From: Methanolinea sp. UBA477
GTDB lineage: Archaea; Halobacteriota; Methanomicrobia; Methanomicrobiales; Methanospirillaceae
DNA length: 9,708 nucleotides
Assembly (NCBI GenBank): GCA_002509485.1
Contig: DAWO01000050.1
Span: 11,472-21,179, forward strand
Direction: 5' to 3'
Part shown: in pieces, positions 6,841-9,708 of the stretch
Layout: every line of letters begins with the position of its first letter
Position numbering within the stretch: position 1 is the first letter of the stretch
Position numbers and translations under genes: made by a program
The notes under the pieces: model-generated
What the model saw: the letters and a program-made list of their open reading frames with translations, nothing else
Databases searched by the model: none
Told to the model about the DNA's origin: nothing

Positions 6841-7296
6841 ACTCCGGTATACATGAGTATTATTTCGTTTGTTGTAACTATGATCCCAATTGCTATTCTG
6901 GGTCATATCGGACATATGCATTGACGTCATTTTCACGTCGATTCACCGTAGAACCGGGCGCAAAAACTGTGTTTTTGCTGTCCGATGACCCGAAAAAACT
7001 GCTGTTGTTCCGGTGAATATCTTCTGGTAAGGTTGCGCTGTATAATCCCGGCTTCCTTCCCGGTGAACTTTCGCAACATTATTCCCACAGGTCCTGCCTT
7101 GAATCGCAATGACCGGAATGAATGGTGAATAGTCTTTTTTTCGTGAGCAGACGGGACAATTTCGCGTTAGAATACACTGAACAAGACTGCCCCCTCTAGA
7201 AAAAGCTGAGTAACTTTCGGCAGTTCGCTCAAATCCTCGGAAAAGAATTGCACTAGTGCAGATGTATTATTAAGTCTCCAGGAAATAATCGATATA
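6841..7296. other. Spacer between chelatase and DUF5658 genes
   Basis: No gene is supported in this 456-base divergent spacer. It contains a perfect 8-bp hairpin, GCAAAAAC (6960-6967) with GTTTTTGC (6971-6978) around a TGT loop, and the 12-bp palindrome TGCACTAGTGCA at 7249-7260. The palindrome lies 37 bases before the next ATG, just upstream of its candidate TATA box. Otherwise nothing was recognised. Confidence 0.45.
7265..7273 (+). promoter_or_regulatory. Candidate TATA box of the DUF5658 gene
   Basis: TATTATTAA is centred 28 bases before the ATG at 7297, so the transcript would be leaderless or nearly so. That matches the absence of a well-placed Shine-Dalgarno. The palindrome at 7249-7260 abuts it upstream. 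Confidence 0.4.
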
Positions 7297-7671
7297 ATGC
7301 TTCCAGGGTTCAAGAGAAGTGATATTTCACGTTATTTTGTTCATACTAATTCAGATAATGTTACATTTTTTGTAGCCATCATCATCCTCGGGGTGCTCCT
7401 CAACCTTGATGTTCTCACCACGTCGCTCGTCATCAGCCTCGGGGGATACGAGATGAACCCGATCATGGCAGGGGTGGTGGGAGTCCCCATGATACACCTC
7501 TTTGTAAAATGGCTGGTCCTTGTCTTCGTGGTCCTGGTAGCCACTTTATCCGACAGGATCATGAATGGTGCAGGAATCTGTGTCATGTGCGTCATTATCG
7601 GCTGGTACTCGCTCGTAGTTGCCAACAATACTCTCACGCTCGAGCAGCTCCTGATCGGGATCTACTCCTGA
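7297..7671 (+). CDS. DUF5658-like small integral membrane protein
   Basis: The protein has 124 residues. A short charged N-terminus (1-21) is followed by three membrane segments at about 22-46, 63-83 and 91-110. The family-type pattern is visible: N36, D38 and T41-T42 within LNLDVLTTSLVISLGG, then YEMNPIM (51-57), and HLFVKWLVL (67-75) in the next helix. The conserved Asp, Thr, Glu-x-Asn-Pro and Lys positions match DUF5658 proteins as I know them. These are common in methanogens and of unknown function. The gene stands alone, with a probable leaderless promoter upstream and T-rich terminators downstream, so context says nothing about its role. Family confidence is good; no function should be assigned. 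Confidence 0.82.
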   Translation: MLPGFKRSDISRYFVHTNSDNVTFFVAIIILGVLLNLDVLTTSLVISLGGYEMNPIMAGVVGVPMIHLFVKWLVLVFVVLVATLSDRIMNGAGICVMCVIIGWYSLVVANNTLTLEQLLIGIYS

Positions 7672-7695
7672 TGATGACGTGAAAAAGTGACACCA

Positions 7696-7717
7696 TTTTT
7701 AAAAGACACCCGTTTTT
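7696..7717 (+). terminator. Double oligo-T terminator after the DUF5658 gene
   Basis: Two T5 runs (7696-7700 and 7713-7717), each after a CA or CG step, begin 25 bases past the stop. This is a typical archaeal intrinsic terminator layout. Confidence 0.45.
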
Positions 7718-7925
7718 CTCCAGAATATACCATAAAATCATAAATAATGAAGATATTATCCTACCGAAGCCTGGCGTTCTTGTGAGAGTGATTGAGTGAG
7801 TGGCTGAGTCACAATCGTCATTATAGACTCATTTTGCAGTTAAATTCTTCAATGGTCAAATATGAGACATGAAGACCTGATCCCGTTATGTCATGCCTCC
7901 CAAGAAAAAACCTGATTGCCCTGCC

Positions 7926-8060
7926 TCAAAAATTTTTTAAAAATCAGAAAATTTATTACAAATTGCAACATTTGTAAGATTATGGTGCCTGCCCGGGACA
8001 GGGAAGGCACCAAGCGACTATGTTGCCTGTGAACATGAAAAAACAGCAACAGTAATGAGC
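7926..8060 (+). ncRNA. Candidate structured RNA or regulatory leader with three consecutive hairpins
   Basis: An AT block (CAAAAATTTTTTAAAAATC, 7927-7945) that could act as a promoter precedes three inverted repeats in 96 bases. Hairpin 1 is TTACAAAT (7956-7963) with ATTTGTAA (7970-7977), perfect 8 bp with a 6-base loop. Hairpin 2 is TGGTGCCT (7983-7990) with AGGCACCA (8005-8012), perfect 8 bp, with inner CCC (7992-7994) and GGG (8001-8003). Hairpin 3 is TGTTG then CTGT (8021-8025, 8027-8030) with ACAG then CAACA (8043-8051), 9 bp with a bulged C8026. No known RNA family is recognised. A promoter at 7927-7945 would start transcription near 7960-7970, so hairpin 1 might instead be a DNA operator. 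Confidence 0.3.
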
Positions 8061-8316
8061 GGATAGGGGGGATTGAGCAAAAAAAAAGCAAAAGACACAG
8101 TGATAGATGAACAAAATGCAGGGATAACCGGAAAAGACCAGCAAGACAGGATACAAAAATATCACGGTTGGAAAGGCATCCGTTGCACACTTCTGGGAGG
8201 ATACCGAAAAAACCAGAGACTTTTGGGTATTCCCCCGCCTTTTCAACCGTACGTCCCCTACTTTTCCCTCCCTGTAAACGGGAGAATGAATATGCGACTT
8301 TTCCCGTCAGAACCTT

Positions 8317-8604
8317 TTATTCGGAAAACACAGCATGTATTCTCTTCTCTTCTCCGGGTGTGACCACCACTTCGTAGGTTCGTGACTCTTCATCGCCGAC
8401 CAGTTTGACGATGTACATGCCGATTGGCATATATGGAATGGTTACCGGGGTTCGCTCACCGGTGTATCGTCCGGAGATATACACTCGTGCCCTGTCGGGA
8501 TTGCTGGTGTATCTCGTGGATATGTGAATGAATTTTTTAAAAAACCCGCAAAAAACAGGAAAAAAGATCGCGATTGGTCTCGCGCCTTTCCATTTTTTGT
8601 TCAC
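8317..8604 (-). CDS. Single PEGA-domain protein, possibly a decayed fragment
   Basis: The open frame has 95 residues from a GTG at 8604. Residues 28-95 form one PEGA domain: ARVYISGRYTGERTPVTIPY at 39-58, then MPIGMYIVKLVGDEESRTYE, and VVVTPGEEKRIHAVFSE to the end. PEGA domains are surface beta-modules common in methanogens and usually follow a signal peptide in larger proteins. Here the first 27 residues (RPIAIFFPVFCGFFKKF) come from T6 tracts and a TTTTTTAAAAAATT block that look like a terminator and promoter rather than coding DNA. No other ATG, GTG or TTG occurs in frame before codon 41, which is already inside the domain. Either the GTG is used and the hydrophobic stretch is a crude signal, or the gene lost its 5' part. 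The downstream gene on this strand is not within 300 bases. Confidence 0.6.
   Translation of the reverse strand: MNKKWKGARPIAIFFPVFCGFFKKFIHISTRYTSNPDRARVYISGRYTGERTPVTIPYMPIGMYIVKLVGDEESRTYEVVVTPGEEKRIHAVFSE
8539..8565 (-). terminator. Three phased T6 tracts downstream of the unrecognised gene
   Basis: On the minus strand three T6 runs start 10-11 bp apart (plus-strand A runs at 8539-8544, 8550-8555 and 8560-8565). They follow the stop at 8641 by 76-102 bases and fit a repeated oligo-T terminator. They overlap the open 5' part of the PEGA frame. Adjacent TTTTTTAAAAAATT (8531-8544) could be the PEGA promoter. Confidence 0.4.
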
Positions 8605-8640
8605 CGCAGGTGATTCAATCCTATCTGTTCGGAAAAATAG

Positions 8641-8976
8641 TTAGAATTCCTCCAGGATCCCGTACCCGTAGGACCGGAGTGTCTCGCTCGCCCTGATATC
8701 CGGATAATTCTTCAGGGCCAGGCCCTGCTCTTCCAGGAACCGTTCTGCAGCTTTCATGTGTATCACATGGATACTCTCCTGTTCATCCGGCACCTGGCTC
8801 CACCGGTACATGTAATAGATGTCAGGTTTCCCGGGCCGCTCTTTCACGAACAGGTCGCTTCCACGTCGATACCTCTGGTCCTTTTTGGATTCCGATCTCG
8901 GAGCTAGATAGATCCAGGGATCGGTCGAGGTATCGAGGACTGTCTCCGTCCCGTCATCCTTTATTATTCTGTACAT
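8641..8976 (-). CDS. Conserved-looking hypothetical protein, no domain recognised
   Basis: The protein has 111 residues from the ATG at 8976, or 118 from the ATG at 8997. I prefer 8976 because CTTTAAGT at 9011-9004 could be a TATA box centred about 32 bases upstream, putting transcription start near 8982, which would exclude the longer form. The sequence is soluble, charged and well mixed, with codon use like the neighbours. It starts MYRIIKDDGTETVL, has an aromatic-rich middle (DIYYMYRWSQVPDEQESIHV) and ends with a helical AERFLEEQGLALKNY and GYGILEEF. There is no signal peptide or membrane helix. I do not recognise a function. T6 tracts follow it downstream, and a 14-bp palindrome lies about 65 bases upstream of the start. 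Confidence 0.65.
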   Translation of the reverse strand: MYRIIKDDGTETVLDTSTDPWIYLAPRSESKKDQRYRRGSDLFVKERPGKPDIYYMYRWSQVPDEQESIHVIHMKAAERFLEEQGLALKNYPDIRASETLRSYGYGILEEF

Positions 8977-9040
8977 GATCAACCATCTCTGTGTCATCAG
9001 ACAACTTAAAGCCGGAAAAATGCGACAAACTACCCATCAT

Positions 9041-9054
9041 AGCAGTATACTGCT
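9041..9054. promoter_or_regulatory. Perfect 14-bp palindrome, candidate operator
   Basis: AGCAGTATACTGCT reads the same on both strands. It lies 30 bases upstream of the candidate TATA box of the gene ending at 8641, a position suited to an activator or dimeric regulator. CATGCATG occurs nearby at 9090-9097. Confidence 0.35.
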
Positions 9055-9708
9055 TGGTCTCCACAGGTATCGTCGAATCTTCTCCCGACATGCATGCACT
9101 ATTACTTTAAATCATAAAAATGTTTCGATTTTTTATATTTTGTGATAATTTTGTTAAAATTTGTTATACTATTACGAACCGCTCCAAGCACTAGTGGATT
9201 CTTATTCGAACAGGCAGTTGCCCCCCTCAAAAGACTGGTTGTCGCGACCGGGAGATCAGATCCCCTGATGATCATTTTTCTGAACAGGCAATGATGCGGC
9301 GTCTCCCGGTTTTGCTGGTTTTTGTCGAAACAATCCAAATAAAATCATAACATTTAATACGATTGAGAGTATTTGTATGATCGTGGTGCGCTTTACACTC
9401 CGGTGAAGGCACCCGGACATGCAAGAACCTGTATGACTACACCAACAACTAACTGGATTATTCCAGGAGACGGGAGGGAAGTAAAAAGAGACCCATGAAG
9501 ACAGGAAAACCCAGGTGAAGAAGGCAAAATATCAACAATTGAGATGCCAGGCATTACAAAAAGCCAGCATACAAGGATTAGATTTGTGGTTGAGGCGGAG
9601 AGATTCCTGGCCTGAAATACGAATGGCAGTGGCTAACCTGTCGCTGCGAGGATAACCGGGGAAACACAGAGAAGACCAATCGGCAAGGATGAAAACAGCC
9701 TTCTCCCA
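9055..9708. other. Long AT/purine-rich end of the window, no supported gene
   Basis: Frames are short and broken on both strands. Region 9100-9180 is very AT-rich (ATTTTTTATATTTTG at about 9128-9142). A long-range inverted repeat, ACCGGGAGA (9247-9255) with TCTCCCGGT (9302-9310), encloses a 6-bp inner pair, ATCATT (9271-9276) with AATGAT (9290-9295), and is followed by T-rich DNA. GAACAGGCA occurs twice (9208-9216, 9282-9290). A small hairpin TCCGG (9399-9403) with CCGGA (9413-9417) follows. From 9430 to 9708 the plus strand is purine-rich with no frame over 30 codons that looks coding. It may be a decayed gene or the far 5' region of a gene outside. Confidence 0.4.

Larger units (their letters stand above)
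7672..8316. other. Long spacer, no supported protein gene
   Basis: This 645-base gap lies between the ends of the DUF5658 gene and the PEGA gene. The first part holds the terminator and a GAGTG-rich stretch at about 7786-7810, with TGAGTC (7805-7810) opposed by GACTCA (7826-7831). The middle holds an AT-rich promoter-like block and three consecutive hairpins, entered separately. The rest (8060-8316) has open frames on both strands without start signals or recognisable domains, and a small hairpin CTCCC (8268-8272) with GGGAG (8280-8284). Confidence 0.45.

Noticed and set aside
7786..7831. GAGTG-rich stretch that looked like short tandem repeats
   Set aside because: The units are irregular and few, and the associated stem is only 6 bp with a 15-base loop.
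7891..8246. Minus-strand frames rich in Leu, Phe and Cys that mimic membrane proteins
   Set aside because: They arise from reading A-rich plus-strand DNA backwards, have no start signals, and cover the hairpin cluster.
8073..8363. Plus-strand 96-codon frame starting TTG (SKKKAKDTVIDEQNAG...) after a GGGGG run
   Set aside because: The start is weak, the later half has no domain character and it runs antisense into the PEGA gene. A very short real peptide at its beginning cannot be excluded.
9262..9300. C/D box guide RNA-like motifs (CTGATGAT, CTGA, ATGATG)
   Set aside because: Spacing between boxes is too short and no proper final D box follows.
9102..9338. Minus-strand 78-codon frame
   Set aside because: No domain is recognised, it starts in an AT-rich tract and it overlaps the nested inverted repeat. 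Probably chance.
9433..9498. 22-codon plus frame (MTTPTTNWIIPGDGREVKRDP)
   Set aside because: Too short, no ribosome-binding site and followed by broken frames.
8122..9659. Shared GGATAACCGG followed by AGACCA-like text at 8122 and 9650
   Set aside because: Only 10 exact bases with loose similarity after. Not enough to call a repeat family without a search.

Overview
The window reads as a euryarchaeal methanogen chromosome, most likely Methanomicrobiales. This is inferred from family resemblance and was not checked by a search. Supporting signs are a substrate-binding protein with an archaeal dockerin/EF-hand-type N-terminus, a secreted protein with a C-terminal membrane tail, a fused ChlI-ChlD chelatase subunit, a DUF5658 membrane protein, a PEGA domain, T-rich terminators and AT-rich promoters. 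Coding DNA is GC-rich and spacers are AT-rich.

Layout. (1) 1-2439, minus strand: a translationally coupled uptake operon. It holds a small membrane-anchored secreted protein, then a BtuF/FecB-type binding protein with an EF-hand module, then a FecCD/BtuC permease cut by the left window edge. The genes overlap by 4 bp at each junction (GTGA, ATGA). (2) 2440-2608: a divergent promoter region with three copies of a 10-bp box. (3) 2609-4290, plus strand: a DrrA-type ATPase and an ABC-2 permease, overlapping by one base, forming a two-gene exporter. (4) 4291-4714: a convergent spacer rich in hairpins. (5) 4715-6757, minus strand: a 680-residue AAA+/VWA protein of the ChlI-ChlD type. (6) 6758-9708: a gene-poor stretch with one DUF5658 gene, a PEGA-domain stub, one unrecognised gene and several inverted repeats, including a run of three hairpins behind an AT-rich promoter-like block.

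How the parts fit. The uptake operon and the class I chelatase motor suggest a locus handling iron, corrinoid or another metallotetrapyrrole. The large CobN/ChlH-type subunit the motor would need is not in the window. The most interesting idea is that the binding protein, which has no lipobox or membrane anchor of its own, docks through its EF-hand module on the membrane-anchored protein encoded just upstream. No clear phage, CRISPR, IS, tRNA or rRNA feature was seen.
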